NCBI RefSeq assembly: GCF_001658025.2
Contig: NZ_CP014007.2
Location: forward strand, 4,154,001 to 4,218,000
DNA length: 64,000 nucleotides
Direction of reading: 5' to 3'
Source: Kosakonia oryzae
GTDB taxonomy: Bacteria > Pseudomonadota > Gammaproteobacteria > Enterobacterales > Enterobacteriaceae
Part shown: in pieces, positions 23,172-33,404 of the stretch
Position numbering within the stretch: position 1 is the stretch's first letter
Layout: the number at the start of each line of letters is the position of its first letter
Program-made: the position numbers and the translations under genes
The notes under the pieces: generated by a model
Databases searched by the model: none
What the model saw: the letters and a program-made list of their open reading frames with translations, nothing else
What the model was told of the DNA's origin: nothing

Positions 23172-24083
23172 ATGCTGTGGTTCAAAAATTTAATGGTATA
23201 CCGTCTCAGCCGCGATGTGGCGCTGCGAGCGGAAGAGATGGAAAAACAGCTTGCCCCACTATCGTTTACTCCATGCGGTAGTCAGGATATGGCGAAAACC
23301 GGATGGGTTCCACCGATGGGTTCACACAGCGACGCACTGACCCATACCGCCAATGGTCAGATTATTATCTGCGCCCGTAAAGAAGAAAAAATTCTGCCGA
23401 CGCCGGTGGTTAAACAGGCGCTGGAAGCGAAAATCTCCCGTCTTGAAGCCGAACAGGGCCGCAAGCTGAAGAAAACGGAAAAAGATTCGCTAAAAGATGA
23501 AGTACTGCATTCGCTGCTGCCGCGCGCGTTTAGTCGTTTCAGCCAGACCATGATGTGGATCGACACCGTTAACGGCTTAATTATGGTTGACTGCGCCAGC
23601 GCCAAAAAAGCAGAAGATACGCTGGCGCTGCTGCGTAAAAGCCTCGGTTCGCTGCCGGTTGTGCCGCTGGCGCTGGAAAACCCGATTGAGCTGACGCTGA
23701 CCGAGTGGGTGCGTTCCGGTAACGTGGCGCAGGGTTTCCAGTTGCTGGACGAAGCAGAGCTGAAAGCGATGCTGGAAGATGGCGGCGTGATCCGCGCGAA
23801 AAAGCAGGATCTGGTGAGCGACGAAATCGCGGTACACATTGAAGCCGGGAAAGTGGTGACCAAGCTGGCGCTCGACTGGCAGCAGCGCATCCAGTTTATG
23901 ATTTGCGACGACGGTTCAGTGAAACGCCTGAAGTTCTGCGACGAAATTCGCGATCAGAACGAAGATATCGACCGGGAAGATTATGCCCAGCGCTTTGATG
24001 CCGATTTTATTCTGATGACCGGCGAGCTGGCGGCGTTGATTCAAAGTCTGGTGGAAGGTTTGGGCGGCGAAGCTCAGCGCTGA
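23172..24083 (+). CDS. rdgC: RdgC, recombination-associated DNA-binding protein
   Basis: A ring-shaped, sequence-independent DNA-binding protein that limits RecA activity. The 303-residue protein starts [16 protein letters not shown] and matches the family throughout ([26 protein letters not shown]). It stands alone, divergent from mak and convergent with ppnP, with a shared terminator after it. Confidence 0.96.
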   Translation: MLWFKNLMVYRLSRDVALRAEEMEKQLAPLSFTPCGSQDMAKTGWVPPMGSHSDALTHTANGQIIICARKEEKILPTPVVKQALEAKISRLEAEQGRKLKKTEKDSLKDEVLHSLLPRAFSRFSQTMMWIDTVNGLIMVDCASAKKAEDTLALLRKSLGSLPVVPLALENPIELTLTEWVRSGNVAQGFQLLDEAELKAMLEDGGVIRAKKQDLVSDEIAVHIEAGKVVTKLALDWQQRIQFMICDDGSVKRLKFCDEIRDQNEDIDREDYAQRFDADFILMTGELAALIQSLVEGLGGEAQR

Positions 24084-24100
24084 GCCTTCCGCAAAAGAGA

Positions 24101-24125
24101 AACGCCCGGGTTTTCCGGGCGTTTT
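24101..24125. terminator. Bidirectional terminator between rdgC and ppnP
   Basis: The stem AACGCCCGG / CCGGGCGTT is followed on the plus strand by TTTT and on the minus strand by TTTCTCTTTT. It lies between the two convergent stops. Confidence 0.85.
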
Positions 24126-24128
24126 GCA

Positions 24129-24422
<294 letters not shown>

Positions 24423-24499
24423 TTATAAAGAAAATGTATGAAAAGCCACTATAGGGGCCGGGATTCACTTCTGTCACGCAAAATTGCACAGCGCTGCGA

Positions 24500-25177
24500 C
24501 TAGACCAGCAGTTCAGATGCGAGTCGCGCCACCAGTACGTTAGACAATAATACCGGGACATCCAGCGCCTTCTGGAGCAAATCGCGGTGCTGCTGATGGA
24601 AACCAAGACAATCCAGCACCAACACATCCGCACCCCGCTCCAATAGCGCTCGCCCGGCATCAATAAATTCTCTTTCTGTCGCAAGGTAAGGATGCGCCAG
24701 TTCGTAATAAGGCTCTTTTTCCAGAACCGTCCACTTTTTCTTCTGCTGCGCCATCAGTTCCGGTACCGGAACAATTACCCCCACCTGATGCCCATCAACA
24801 ATTGACGCCACCAGCGGCGGAATAATGCGCTGCGGTTCGACTAAAATCGCATTGCGCGTTACAAATCCCCGGATATCGGCGGTGCTCATGAGCAGAATGA
24901 CATCGTAGCCCTGGTTATCCAGCACTTCGATAACGCTCTGCAAATCACGCTCCACTTTTGTGCGGGAGACCATGCCGAGACTGTCATCGCGTAATCGCGT
25001 CGGAATGGCGAACTCGCCAGCTTCTGCGCCGTACTCCTCACGCACCTCTTGTGGGTCCATCTTCCCCAGCAGGCTGATATGCGTGATCTGCTGCTCAGAA
25101 ATATGCTCCGTCAGGAGCGGTAAAATTGCTTGCACCGGCACTACACCAATGGTCAGGATCGCCAAAGTTGCACTCAT
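24500..25177 (-). CDS. aroM: AroM family protein
   Basis: A 225-residue cytoplasmic protein of the AroM family (Asp/Glu racemase-like fold). In E. coli it lies in the aroL-yaiA-aroM operon under TyrR control, but its reaction is not established. Conserved stretches are [37 protein letters not shown] and [14 protein letters not shown] 219-bp gap holding a strong perfect hairpin separates it from yaiA. Confidence 0.9.
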   Translation of the reverse strand: MSATLAILTIGVVPVQAILPLLTEHISEQQITHISLLGKMDPQEVREEYGAEAGEFAIPTRLRDDSLGMVSRTKVERDLQSVIEVLDNQGYDVILLMSTADIRGFVTRNAILVEPQRIIPPLVASIVDGHQVGVIVPVPELMAQQKKKWTVLEKEPYYELAHPYLATEREFIDAGRALLERGADVLVLDCLGFHQQHRDLLQKALDVPVLLSNVLVARLASELLV

Positions 25178-25217
25178 TTCTACTTCCCGCCTTTCAATAC
25201 TACTCGTTCTTATTTGC

Positions 25218-25257
25218 TCTCTTTACACGGCAGTACAGCTTATGCCGTGTAAAGAGA
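25218..25257. repeat. Perfect 15-bp inverted repeat in the yaiA-aroM spacer
   Basis: Arms TCTCTTTACACGGCA (25218-25232) and TGCCGTGTAAAGAGA (25243-25257) flank a 10-nt loop. No T-run follows on either strand, so it is not a plain terminator. It could be an RNA-processing or pausing hairpin controlling aroM, or an operator; the outer TTTACA/TGTAAA parts resemble TyrR half-sites but are too far apart. Confidence 0.7.
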
Positions 25258-25396
25258 ACATCACACTCCCGTGTTCAAATAAATTCCAGCAACCATGCAA
25301 TAGTAACCGTTGAACAACGTTAAGCCAGTCAAAAAATGTGATACAAGTCCGTTTCTGTAATGTTCAGGCGTTCAGTCAGAAGAATCGTCGCCCGAC

Positions 25397-25588
25397 TTAG
25401 CTTTTGTCAGGATCTTCATAACGCCTTTTGGCGTCGAGCGCTTCCTGCTCGGTGGGATGTTCGCTGATCAAAGAGTCCGGTTTCGGATGATCGGCGCGTA
25501 ATTGATACCAGGTGACGGTCTGGTTTCCCGTGCCTTTTTCAATCGCAACAATGCGGGCTTCACGCGGATAAGGCGGTTTTGTCGGCAT
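25397..25588 (-). CDS. yaiA: YaiA family protein
   Basis: A 63-residue protein of unknown function, highly similar to E. coli YaiA ([36 protein letters not shown] split here into two parts by no gap; ends RYEDPDKS). It lies 49 bp downstream of aroL and is expected to be co-transcribed with it under TyrR. Confidence 0.92.
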   Translation of the reverse strand: MPTKPPYPREARIVAIEKGTGNQTVTWYQLRADHPKPDSLISEHPTEQEALDAKRRYEDPDKS

Positions 25589-25637
25589 AGCTCTTCCTCA
25601 TTTTCCGGTCGAGCTATAAGTATAGACAATCGTTTCG

Positions 25638-26162
25638 CTAACTGGCGCGCGCCAGCTGTAATGCCGCCTCAATATCAGATACCACCTGGTCGGGCGACTG
25701 CGCCGCATTCACCACATGGTGCGCCGCTTCGCGGTACAGAGCATCGCGCAGCGCCAGCACTTCGCTAACCTCTTCGCTAATCGGCTTACCGGTCAGCGTC
25801 GGTCGCTGCCCCTCTTCCGGAAAGGCTTCCAGCCTGTCCGCCAGCACCGCGACAGGCGCGCAAAGGTAAACGACGATGCCTTTTTCGCGCATAAAGTGCC
25901 GATTACATTCACTTAAAATAATACCGCCGCCGGTGGCGATCACCCGCGCGGGCGCGGTGACGGCCTTCAGCGCTTCAGTTTCCCGGGCGCGGAACGCCTC
26001 CCACCCGTCACGGGCAACGATATCCGCGATGGTCTGTTGAGCCGTTTCCTGTAACCAGAAATCGGTATCGATAAATTGACATCCCTGCGCCAGCGCCAGC
26101 GCCTGGCCCACAGTGGTTTTACCGCAACCGCGTGCGCCGACTAAAAAAATGGGTAGCGTCAT
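25638..26162 (-). CDS. aroL: Shikimate kinase II
   Basis: Phosphorylates shikimate with ATP in the common aromatic pathway. The 174-residue P-loop kinase has Walker [10 protein letters not shown] from residue 9, the shikimate-binding Asp in [19 protein letters not shown] and [10 protein letters not shown]. It heads the aroL-yaiA-(aroM) group. The upstream region carries a TyrR-box-like dyad. Confidence 0.96.
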   Translation of the reverse strand: MTLPIFLVGARGCGKTTVGQALALAQGCQFIDTDFWLQETAQQTIADIVARDGWEAFRARETEALKAVTAPARVIATGGGIILSECNRHFMREKGIVVYLCAPVAVLADRLEAFPEEGQRPTLTGKPISEEVSEVLALRDALYREAAHHVVNAAQSPDQVVSDIEAALQLARAS

Positions 26163-26246
26163 GAGCAGGTGTTCCCTCCAGGTCCCACGCGAGGAGGGAC
26201 GGAAAATAAGACAGCGATGATATCATCAAGCGAGTACAATACTAAT

Positions 26247-26264
26247 CGTAAAAATAACGTTACA
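26247..26264 (-). promoter_or_regulatory. Putative TyrR box upstream of aroL
   Basis: CGTAAA-N6-GTTACA fits the TyrR consensus TGTAAA-N6-TTTACA with two mismatches, and the key G and C are 14 bp apart. It is 85 bp upstream of the aroL start. A further TGTAAA half-site lies at about 26333. Confidence 0.55.
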
Positions 26265-26432
26265 CATTAATGTCGCTCAGGGCATGAGATACAAATGAAA
26301 CCTGATTTGACATAGGTTCAACCTGTAAAGATTCTGTGGCGACAGTGTAGCGGCAACCTTACTGAATCTACTTAAGGCTGGCAAGTCTGCGAAACGGCAA
26401 ACAGTAGCATATCCTGCCTGCCGATTCCGAAT

Positions 26433-26894
26433 TTACTCCGGCTGACGGCGTTTAACCTCCAGCAGCCATTTATCAAGCTGGGCGGCAAACTGCTGCCGAT
26501 CCCGCTGCGACAGGCTATCCGGGCCGCCGGTCTGAATCCCGCTGGCGCGCAGCGTATCCATAAAGTCGCGCATCGTCAGCTTTTCGCGGATTGTCGCTTC
26601 AGTATAGCGTTCACCACGCGGGTTCAGCGCCGCCGCACCTTTGGCCAGCACTTCCGCCGCCAGTGGAATATCGGCGGTAATTACCAGATCGCCCGCCTCG
26701 CACAGCCGTACGATTTCGTTATCGGCCACGTCGAACCCTGCCGGAACGCGCAGCGAGCGGATGATGCGCGACGGCGGCACGCGGATGTTCTGGTTCGCCA
26801 CCAGCGTCAGCGGCGTCTGCGTGCGCTCGGCGGCGCGGAATAAAATTTCTTTAATCACATTCGGACAAGCGTCCGCATCAACCCAAATCGCCAT
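26433..26894 (-). CDS. yaiI: YaiI/YqxD family protein (UPF0178)
   Basis: A 153-residue PIN-like-fold protein (DUF188) with no established reaction. It has [27 protein letters not shown] and the end [16 protein letters not shown]. It keeps the E. coli place between aroL and proC and is divergent from proC. Confidence 0.92.
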   Translation of the reverse strand: MAIWVDADACPNVIKEILFRAAERTQTPLTLVANQNIRVPPSRIIRSLRVPAGFDVADNEIVRLCEAGDLVITADIPLAAEVLAKGAAALNPRGERYTEATIREKLTMRDFMDTLRASGIQTGGPDSLSQRDRQQFAAQLDKWLLEVKRRQPE

Positions 26895-27032
26895 TCTCGC
26901 TCCTCAGTTGGTGGCGCATTGTCGCTTTAATTTCCCCCTGGGGAAAGCAGAGATCTTTTAGCTTTAGCCCTGATTGCCATTCCACGTTAAGCTATACGCC
27001 ACACACAATGACAAGCAAAAGAGACAAACGTG

Positions 27033-27839
27033 ATGGAGAAAAAAATCGGTTTTATCGGCTGCGGCAATATGGGCAAGGCGATTCTCGGCGGGCTGATTGC
27101 CAGTGGGCAGGTGCTGCCAGGACAGATTTGGGTCTATACCCCGTCGCCGGATAAAGTGGCCGCTCTGCACGATCAGTTTGGTATTAACGCCGCGCAAAGC
27201 GCGCAGGAAGTGGCGCAGATTGCCGATATCGTCTTCGGCGCGGTGAAACCGAACATCATGGTGAAAGTGCTGGGCGAAATCGCCTCCAGCCTGAATAAAG
27301 AGACGCTGGTGGTGTCGATTGCCGCAGGCGTGACGCTCGATCAACTGGCGCGCGCGCTTGGGCACGATCGCAAAATTGTACGGGCAATGCCCAATACCCC
27401 GTCGCTGGTTAATGCGGGCATGACCTCCATTACCCCTAACGCGCTGGTCACGCCGGAAGACACGGCGGATGTGCTGAATATTTTCCGCTGCTTTGGCGAA
27501 GCGGAAGTGATTGCCGAAGCGATGATCCATCCGGTTGTTGGCGTGAGCGGCTCTGCGCCCGCCTATGTCTTTATGTTTATCGAAGCGATGGCCGATGCCG
27601 CCGTGCTGGGCGGTATGCCGCGTGCGCAGGCCTATAAATTTGCCGCGCAGGCGGTGATGGGTTCCGCGAAGATGGTGCTGGAAACCGGAAAACACCCCGG
27701 CGAGTTAAAAGATATGGTCTGCTCGCCTGGCGGCACCACCATTGAAGCGGTCAAAGTGCTGGAAGAGCGCGGTTTCCGCGCAGCGGTGATTGAGGCGATG
27801 GCAGCCTGTATGAACAAATCAGAAAAACTGAGCAAATAA
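27033..27839 (+). CDS. proC: Pyrroline-5-carboxylate reductase
   Basis: The last step of proline synthesis, reducing pyrroline-5-carboxylate with NADPH. The Rossmann start is MEKKIGFIGCGNMGKAI; RAMPNTPSLVNAGMT and MVCSPGGTTIEAV are family signatures. I chose the ATG at 27033 (268 residues); a GTG directly in front (27030) is also in frame. A hairpin follows, shared with the convergent reductase gene. Confidence 0.97.
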   Translation: MEKKIGFIGCGNMGKAILGGLIASGQVLPGQIWVYTPSPDKVAALHDQFGINAAQSAQEVAQIADIVFGAVKPNIMVKVLGEIASSLNKETLVVSIAAGVTLDQLARALGHDRKIVRAMPNTPSLVNAGMTSITPNALVTPEDTADVLNIFRCFGEAEVIAEAMIHPVVGVSGSAPAYVFMFIEAMADAAVLGGMPRAQAYKFAAQAVMGSAKMVLETGKHPGELKDMVCSPGGTTIEAVKVLEERGFRAAVIEAMAACMNKSEKLSK

Positions 27840-27844
27840 CCGCC

Positions 27845-27868
27845 GCCCTCTCCCTGGCAGGAGAGGGC
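27845..27868. terminator. Hairpin between proC and the Rieske/FAD reductase
   Basis: A 9-bp perfect stem GCCCTCTCC / GGAGAGGGC with a 6-nt loop lies directly after the proC stop. It lacks a T-run, so it may mainly protect 3' ends. Confidence 0.6.
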
Positions 27869-27877
27869 GCAGTCCTG

Positions 27878-29401
27878 TCAGGCCAGCAATTCGCTGGCCG
27901 TTTTCATGCTAAGGGGCTTTTGCATCTTCAACAGCAATCCCGCAGTGGCGCTGTTCTCGCCGCAGCTCAGCACCGCTTTTAGCATGCCCTCTTCGCCGTA
28001 CAGCACGGCAAAACGTTTGTCGTCAAACGAGCCGAGCATTTTCATGCTATCCCACTCGCGGGTGTAACCCAGGTATTCGAAGCGGTTACCGTATTGCATG
28101 GTCCAGAAAAACGGCACCCGATCAAATGGACGATGCTCGCCAAGCATATTGAGAGCGGCCACCCTTCCCTGCTGTTGCGCCACGCGCCAGTGCTCAATAC
28201 GGCGACGCCCTTCCGGCGCCGGGTAGCTGGCAATATCGCCGACGGCCCAGACATCCGGCGCCGCGCTGAGAGTTTCATCCACGGTCAGGCTGCCGTCCTC
28301 TTCATGATGCAGATCGTGCGCCAGCCCGGTAGCAGGCTGTACGCCCGTGGCGAAAACCACCACATGCGCGGGCAACGTGCGGCCATTTTTCAGCGTCACG
28401 CCTTGTACGTGGCCGTTGCCTTCCAGCGCCACCGGCTCGCCGGTGACAAATTTCACGCCGTTTTGTTGATGCAGATTGAAGAAGCGCTGGCCGATCTCTT
28501 CGCCAAATTGCGGCACAAACGGCAAAGCATGGCGCGACACCACCGTGACATCGATATCCTGATTGCGCAGCGCGGCTGCCAGCTCCATCGCAATAAAACT
28601 ATTACCGATCAACACCAGTTGCTGCTCCTGTTCAACTTCATTGAGCAGCGCCTGCGCCTGGTGGATATCGCGCAGCACATGAACGCCCGCCAGATGGTTG
28701 CCGGGGATCTCCGGCCATACTGGCTGCCCACCGGTGGCCAGCAGCAATTTGTCGAACGCAACGTGACGGCCATTCGCCAGCGTCAGTTGATGCCCTTCGC
28801 AATCAAGGTCGGTTACCTCTTCGCGCAGGCTCTCCACGCCGGGCTGGTTGTAAAAGGCATCGTCGAGAATATGCGGGACTTCGCTGATCTTCATCTTCCC
28901 GGCGGGGACAAATTTACTGAGCGCCGTGCGGTCATAAGGCGCGCTATCCTCTTTATCAATCAGGATCAGATGGCCGTTAAACCCGGCATCACGCAGAGTG
29001 ATGGCCGCCGCGCTGCCTGCTGCGCCGGTACCGAGGATCACCGCCGTTTGTGGGCGTTCACCACGGATCAGCGTATGGCTGGCAGGCGAGAGCGCGCGCG
29101 GGCTAACCAGTACGCGGTTCCCTTCGAGGGTGACCGGATATTGTTTGAGGCTCTTCAGCGCCAGCGGCTCGCGCCACTCGCCATTGGTGATATCAAAATT
29201 GGCTTTATGCCAGGGGCAAACCAGTTTGCCATCGCATACCGCGCCCTGCTCCAGCGGCGCGCCAGCATGTGGGCATTTACTTTGAAAGGCGCGAACCTGC
29301 GCAAGGGTACGGATAAGGATCATCGACGTCCCTGCGACATCAACTTTCACCGGCTGGTTTTCCGGCAGGGAATTTAAATCGGTAACGTAGTGATAATTCA
29401 T
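27878..29401 (-). CDS. Rieske-domain FAD-dependent oxidoreductase (AIF-like)
   Basis: A fusion of an N-terminal Rieske [2Fe-2S] domain (Cys43, His45, Cys62, His65 in KCPHAG and VCPWHKANFD) with a ferredoxin-reductase-type flavoprotein (GTGAAG from residue 124; GNSFIAMELAAAL for NAD; FATGVQPAT; VWAVGDIA). This is the AIFM3/AIF-like or dioxygenase-reductase arrangement, so NAD(P)H electrons pass by FAD to the cluster or a partner. The ATG at 29401 (508 residues, GGGAGAA ribosome site) is chosen; a 59-codon open extension has no family look. E. coli has the diguanylate cyclase adrA (dgcC) here instead. The electron acceptor is unknown. Confidence 0.87.
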   Translation of the reverse strand: MNYHYVTDLNSLPENQPVKVDVAGTSMILIRTLAQVRAFQSKCPHAGAPLEQGAVCDGKLVCPWHKANFDITNGEWREPLALKSLKQYPVTLEGNRVLVSPRALSPASHTLIRGERPQTAVILGTGAAGSAAAITLRDAGFNGHLILIDKEDSAPYDRTALSKFVPAGKMKISEVPHILDDAFYNQPGVESLREEVTDLDCEGHQLTLANGRHVAFDKLLLATGGQPVWPEIPGNHLAGVHVLRDIHQAQALLNEVEQEQQLVLIGNSFIAMELAAALRNQDIDVTVVSRHALPFVPQFGEEIGQRFFNLHQQNGVKFVTGEPVALEGNGHVQGVTLKNGRTLPAHVVVFATGVQPATGLAHDLHHEEDGSLTVDETLSAAPDVWAVGDIASYPAPEGRRRIEHWRVAQQQGRVAALNMLGEHRPFDRVPFFWTMQYGNRFEYLGYTREWDSMKMLGSFDDKRFAVLYGEEGMLKAVLSCGENSATAGLLLKMQKPLSMKTASELLA

Positions 29402-29582
29402 ATTTTTCTCCCGGGTCAGTGTTGCAAAAACGGGCGTAACGCCGGACAGCGCACAACCACCAAGAGAGACCAAAGCGAAACATTGCTCACCGTTTAAGCC
29501 TGGCAGAGATTGAGGAACGGGCAATAAGAACGCGGGAGGAAGCGTAAAAGGGTGAGCGAAGCGGAACGCCCACCCCACTGAA

Positions 29583-29903
29583 TTACTGCGGTTTTTTCAG
29601 GCAGCCGCTCATGAATTTGCTGCGATCTTCGCCTTTCAGCGATTGCTGCGTCGCCTGCGCATTACATTCGCGCATCCGCTGCTGCTGCGGCGTCAGGCTT
29701 TTTTGCCCGGGCTCCGTTTTGGTATTTTTCAGGCAGTTGCTCATAAACGTCTTACGGGCATCGCCTGTCAGGGTTTGTGCCTTGGCTTGTTGATTACAAA
29801 GCGTCATACGTTGTTGTTGCGGGGTCAGTGTTTTTTCTGCCGCGCTGAGCGCGCTGACAAACAACAGACCGAAGATGAGGGTAACCAGAACTGTTATTTT
29901 CAT
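29583..29903 (-). CDS. psiF: PsiF, phosphate starvation-inducible protein
   Basis: A 106-residue exported protein: a signal peptide (residues 1-21, ending SALSAA) and then two copies of a roughly 38-residue unit, each TPQQQRM..CN.QA..Q.L.G..R..FM..CLK with two cysteines. Function is unknown. It is downstream of phoA as in E. coli and is expected to respond to PhoB, but a strong hairpin with a T-run between them suggests only part of phoA transcription reaches it. Confidence 0.93.
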   Translation of the reverse strand: MKITVLVTLIFGLLFVSALSAAEKTLTPQQQRMTLCNQQAKAQTLTGDARKTFMSNCLKNTKTEPGQKSLTPQQQRMRECNAQATQQSLKGEDRSKFMSGCLKKPQ

Positions 29904-29954
29904 TGCTCCATCCTTCTGTCAAAGTGACCCTTTAAGGATGGTCTTAATTACTGA

Positions 29955-29988
29955 AAAAACCACCCGGCGGCAGAGATTTACCGCCGGG
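29955..29988 (-). terminator. Terminator between phoA and psiF
   Basis: On the minus strand CCCGGCGG pairs with CCGCCGGG over a 10-nt loop, followed by TGGTTTTTTC. It begins 7 bp past the phoA stop. Confidence 0.85.
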
Positions 29989-29994
29989 CAGCCA

Positions 29995-31425
29995 TTACTT
30001 CAGGTTCAGTGCCGCTTTCATGGTGTAGAACAGATCGGTCTGATCGGTTAACCCCACCACATTGCCGGCACGCGGGCCGTAAGCCGCAATGCGGACTTGC
30101 GTACCGGTATGCTCCATCGACTCCTCTTCCGAGTTGCCGTAGGTTATCGCCATCACCGCGCCATCTTTGGTATTCAGCGCCTGGCTCAGCCCCGGCGCTT
30201 TGGTATCCGGCGGGATAATCTGGCTGGCGTGCGCGTGGTCGGCAGTGACAATCACCAGCGTATTGCCGTCTTTTTTCGCAAATTCCAGCGCCTTCTGTAC
30301 CGCTTCATCCAGATCGACAGTTTCACCAATCTGACCGCACGGATTCGCTGCGTGATCTTGTTTATCGATAGACGCGCCTTCCACCTGCAGGAAGAAGCCC
30401 TTCTCGTTTTTGCTCAGCAGATCAATAGCTTTTTCGGTCATTGCCGCCAATGTCGGTACGCTGTCGGTACGTTTAGCATTCGGCGTACAGGTCACGGCGG
30501 GTTTATCGAGATTGCCGTGCAGCGACGCTTTCGGCCCTTCCCAGCGTACCGGCATATTGCCATCGGCGAAGAGGCCGAGCAGCGGTTTATTCTGGTTTGC
30601 TTCGGTAATGGCCGCCAGCGCAGAGGCATCGCTCACCATCTGATAACCGCGAGCCTGAGCCTGTTCGCGCAGCGTTTTCCCCTGCCACTCGCCCGCCGTC
30701 GCGGTTTCGTTGAAGGTTTTCGCGCCGCCGCCCAGCGTCACATCCGCGCGGGCATTCAGCAGTTGCTCGGTGATCGAGCCCTTACCGCCCTTTTCCAGCG
30801 CGTTGAGGGCGCATTTTTCGCTGGTCACCGTCGGACCGTAGCAGCGACGGGAGATCACATGTGAAACCAGCGCAGCCGGAGTGGCATCCTGCAATTCAGC
30901 GGTAGAGACGTTGCCGGTCGCCAGCCCCGCCGCTTTCGCCATCTCGAGGATGGTCATATGATCTTTTTCATGAATATCGACGCCGAGCGCACCGTTGTAG
31001 GTTTTGACACCAGTACTCCAGGCGGTGGCCGAGGCGGCAGAATCCGTCACGTAGTCCGGTTTACCGGTTTTTTTGTCCAGCGCATAGTGCGTGTACTGGC
31101 CGGTTAACGGTAATGCGTCAATCCCTTTAAAATACCCACCTGCGCCTTCGGCATAATTTCGCGCGGCGGTAATTTCGGAATCGCCCATGCCATCGCCAAT
31201 TAACAAAATAATATTTTTGGCGGGCTTATCGATGAGTGAATCACGCAATGCAGCGGTTTGATCGGCAGTCAGACGACGCGCGCCGCCAGGCGTGGAAATA
31301 TCGCCCTGAGCAGCACGATGTTCAAGAACGGAGGTATCCGTTGTTTCTGCATAAATAATAGAAGTAAACAACACAGGTAATAATGCGAGGTATAATGCGC
31401 TCTGTTTCACTTTACTATTCTCCAT
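29995..31425 (-). CDS. phoA: Alkaline phosphatase
   Basis: A periplasmic zinc/magnesium phosphomonoesterase that frees phosphate during starvation. The 476-residue precursor has a signal peptide (about residues 1-26), [21 protein letters not shown] split by no gap, the nucleophile Ser129 in [10 protein letters not shown], and the metal ligands in DKQDHAANP and TADHAHAS. Cysteines for two disulphides are kept. It has its own Pho-box promoter and ends at a terminator before psiF. Confidence 0.97.
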   Translation of the reverse strand: MENSKVKQSALYLALLPVLFTSIIYAETTDTSVLEHRAAQGDISTPGGARRLTADQTAALRDSLIDKPAKNIILLIGDGMGDSEITAARNYAEGAGGYFKGIDALPLTGQYTHYALDKKTGKPDYVTDSAASATAWSTGVKTYNGALGVDIHEKDHMTILEMAKAAGLATGNVSTAELQDATPAALVSHVISRRCYGPTVTSEKCALNALEKGGKGSITEQLLNARADVTLGGGAKTFNETATAGEWQGKTLREQAQARGYQMVSDASALAAITEANQNKPLLGLFADGNMPVRWEGPKASLHGNLDKPAVTCTPNAKRTDSVPTLAAMTEKAIDLLSKNEKGFFLQVEGASIDKQDHAANPCGQIGETVDLDEAVQKALEFAKKDGNTLVIVTADHAHASQIIPPDTKAPGLSQALNTKDGAVMAITYGNSEEESMEHTGTQVRIAAYGPRAGNVVGLTDQTDLFYTMKAALNLK

Positions 31426-31457
31426 GTATAAATACTTAAAGAAAATAAAACAGAGCG

Positions 31458-31491
31458 ACTATAGGCAGCGCGTATGACAGCCAGATGACAG
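31458..31491 (-). promoter_or_regulatory. Pho box and -10 of phoA
   Basis: On the minus strand two perfect CTGTCAT half-sites lie 11 bp apart (31491-31474), then 10 bp, then the -10 element TATAGT (31463-31458), 33 bp from the start codon. This is the strongest Pho box in the window. Confidence 0.92.
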
Positions 31492-31509
31492 CAGTGAAGG
31501 GCCAGAGAT

Positions 31510-31770
31510 TTAGCTACGCGGATGCCTTAAAAGCTTCTTTAGGTACTGTTGCAGCAACTCCGTGTCCTGTTCGGTAACATGCGTTCCTTGTCTCACTTCG
31601 TCCAGCGCACCTTCAATACTTAAAATCAGCGCCTGTTGTTCAGAAGCGGCCATTTGACGCAGCAGCGCAGTGACCACAATCTCCAGCGCTTCCACCTGAG
31701 CGACCAGCTCTTTCGACTCTTCTTCTTTTTCCGCAAGCTTAACCAACAACTCAGCAATGAGATTTTTCAT
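31510..31770 (-). CDS. iraP: IraP, anti-adaptor that stabilises RpoS
   Basis: Binds the adaptor RssB and so blocks ClpXP degradation of RpoS during phosphate starvation. The 86 residues are mainly helical, with a coiled coil at 1-45 ([18 protein letters not shown]) and the family end [17 protein letters not shown]. It lies next to phoA, as in E. coli. In E. coli it is induced through ppGpp; no Pho box was seen directly upstream. Confidence 0.92.
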   Translation of the reverse strand: MKNLIAELLVKLAEKEEESKELVAQVEALEIVVTALLRQMAASEQQALILSIEGALDEVRQGTHVTEQDTELLQQYLKKLLRHPRS

Positions 31771-32005
31771 AGCACGATTTCCTTATGTGAGATGGGAAGA
31801 CGTTAGCACTCAGTTCTGATGTTGCAAAGAAAATACATCTCTTATTTTGTGCATTTTTTCACACTCCTTAAACACACAAAAATAAAAGGGGTAACGAAAC
31901 GTTTCTCTGGAAACTTAAGTCAAACCAATTAATCTGTTAGCGAAGCTAAAAAAAGGAATACGAAACGGCTGAAGCATTATTTTATATAAGAAATAATTAT
32001 AGTAA

Positions 32006-32027
32006 GGCCGAAAAAGAATTTTCGGCC
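32006..32027 (-). terminator. Terminator of the MdtG-like gene
   Basis: The stem GGCCGAAA / TTTCGGCC lies 12 bp past the stop; on the minus strand TTACTATAATT follows. The T content is modest. Confidence 0.6.
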
Positions 32028-32038
32028 CGTTTGCAGCA

Positions 32039-33229
32039 TTAGTGTTTCACCCGGCGAAATGCCAGTACCAATTGCCAGAAATTAATCAGTACTACCACAG
32101 CGGTGGCGATAAATACCCAACGGAAACCCGCCATTGCCGATACCGATGCGCCCATTAACGGCCCGGCGACATTTCCCAAATACATAAACGACTGGTTATA
32201 GCCAAAGATACGTCCGGTCACTTGATCGCTGGAGTATTTCAGCAACAGCGTCTGCACCGCTGGCAGCATGGCACCATCGGCAAAGCCGAGCATAAAGCGC
32301 AGAATGCCTAGCTGTAGCGGCGACGTGACAAACGACATGGCGAAGAACAACACCACCGCGCAAACCAGCGTGCCCATCAAAATTCGTGAGGTGCCAATCC
32401 GGTCGCCCAGTTTGCCGAGGCGCGGTGCGGAAATCAGCGCTGAAACACCGGGTACAGCAGCGATCAATCCGCTGAGAAAAGCAATATTGGTGGTATGCGG
32501 CGACAGCGACTGAATAAACAGGGCGAGGATCGGGCCGATAGAACCGTTACACAACTGAATCACCATCGTGGTGATAAACAGACTGATGACCAGCGCCGGA
32601 TAGGGCAAGGTGGAGAACACCGCTTTGCCGCTCAGCCGTTCGCCCTTTTTCACCGTCGGGCGCACGCCCTCTTTAATCAGAAACAGCGTGACCAGAAAGC
32701 TCACGATTAACAACATCGCGGTGATAATAAACACGATGCGCAACCCTAAATGGTCGGCCAGAAAACCGCCCATCAGCGGTCCGCCAATCACGCCGCTGAT
32801 CTGTGCGGTTGAGAGCGTACTCAACGCCCAGCCGCTGCGCTCGCGCGGAACTTGCGATGCCACCAGCGCCATGGCATTCGGAATATAACCGGAAGTTAGC
32901 CCCATGATGCCGCGCAGGATCAGCAACTGCCAGACGTTAGTAGCAAACGCCTGCAACAGAATGGCAATCGCCATGCCCAACGAGGCGCGCAACAACATCA
33001 GCTTGCGCCCTTTGCGATCCGCAAGGCTCCCCCACATCGGCGACACAATGGCAGAGACGAGAAAGGTCACACTGAACGTCAGCCCCGACCACATCGACAG
33101 CGCTTCGTGCGAGGTCACGCCCAACTGCGCAACGTATAGCGGCAAAAACGGCAAAATTTGACTGATGGCGAGGCCGGTGAAAAAACAGCCGAACCACACC
33201 GAGATAAGATTGACCTTCCAGGATTCCAT
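32039..33229 (-). CDS. MFS multidrug exporter, MdtG-like
   Basis: A drug/proton antiporter of the DHA1 group in the inner membrane, with twelve predicted helices. The strong family marks are [17 protein letters not shown] (motif A), the [20 protein letters not shown] loop, [33 protein letters not shown] and [19 protein letters not shown], all close to E. coli MdtG. Start ATG 33229 (396 residues, MESWKVNL) is preferred, though no strong ribosome site is seen; a GTG at 33268 is also in frame. The substrate is unknown. Confidence 0.86.
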   Translation of the reverse strand: MESWKVNLISVWFGCFFTGLAISQILPFLPLYVAQLGVTSHEALSMWSGLTFSVTFLVSAIVSPMWGSLADRKGRKLMLLRASLGMAIAILLQAFATNVWQLLILRGIMGLTSGYIPNAMALVASQVPRERSGWALSTLSTAQISGVIGGPLMGGFLADHLGLRIVFIITAMLLIVSFLVTLFLIKEGVRPTVKKGERLSGKAVFSTLPYPALVISLFITTMVIQLCNGSIGPILALFIQSLSPHTTNIAFLSGLIAAVPGVSALISAPRLGKLGDRIGTSRILMGTLVCAVVLFFAMSFVTSPLQLGILRFMLGFADGAMLPAVQTLLLKYSSDQVTGRIFGYNQSFMYLGNVAGPLMGASVSAMAGFRWVFIATAVVVLINFWQLVLAFRRVKH

Positions 33230-33404
33230 AAGTACGGGTATTTGTTGAAGTTTTGACAAACAGCGCACAGGTTAACAAGAATGCGCCACGGATGAGTCAC
33301 CAGAGATGCGGTTACGGCGAATTCGGTGTTTTATCTGTCCCTCATCGCACACCGCCACAGCGCACGCATAAAAACCCTGCTCTTACAGTGGATTATGCTT
33401 AGCG

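Noticed and set aside
26295-26338. Further TyrR boxes upstream of aroL
   Set aside because: One dyad lacks the essential G and the other has only one good half; both are too weak to list as sites.
28094-29377. 427-codon plus-strand frame opposite the Rieske/FAD gene
   Set aside because: Antisense shadow; the minus-strand protein has complete motifs.
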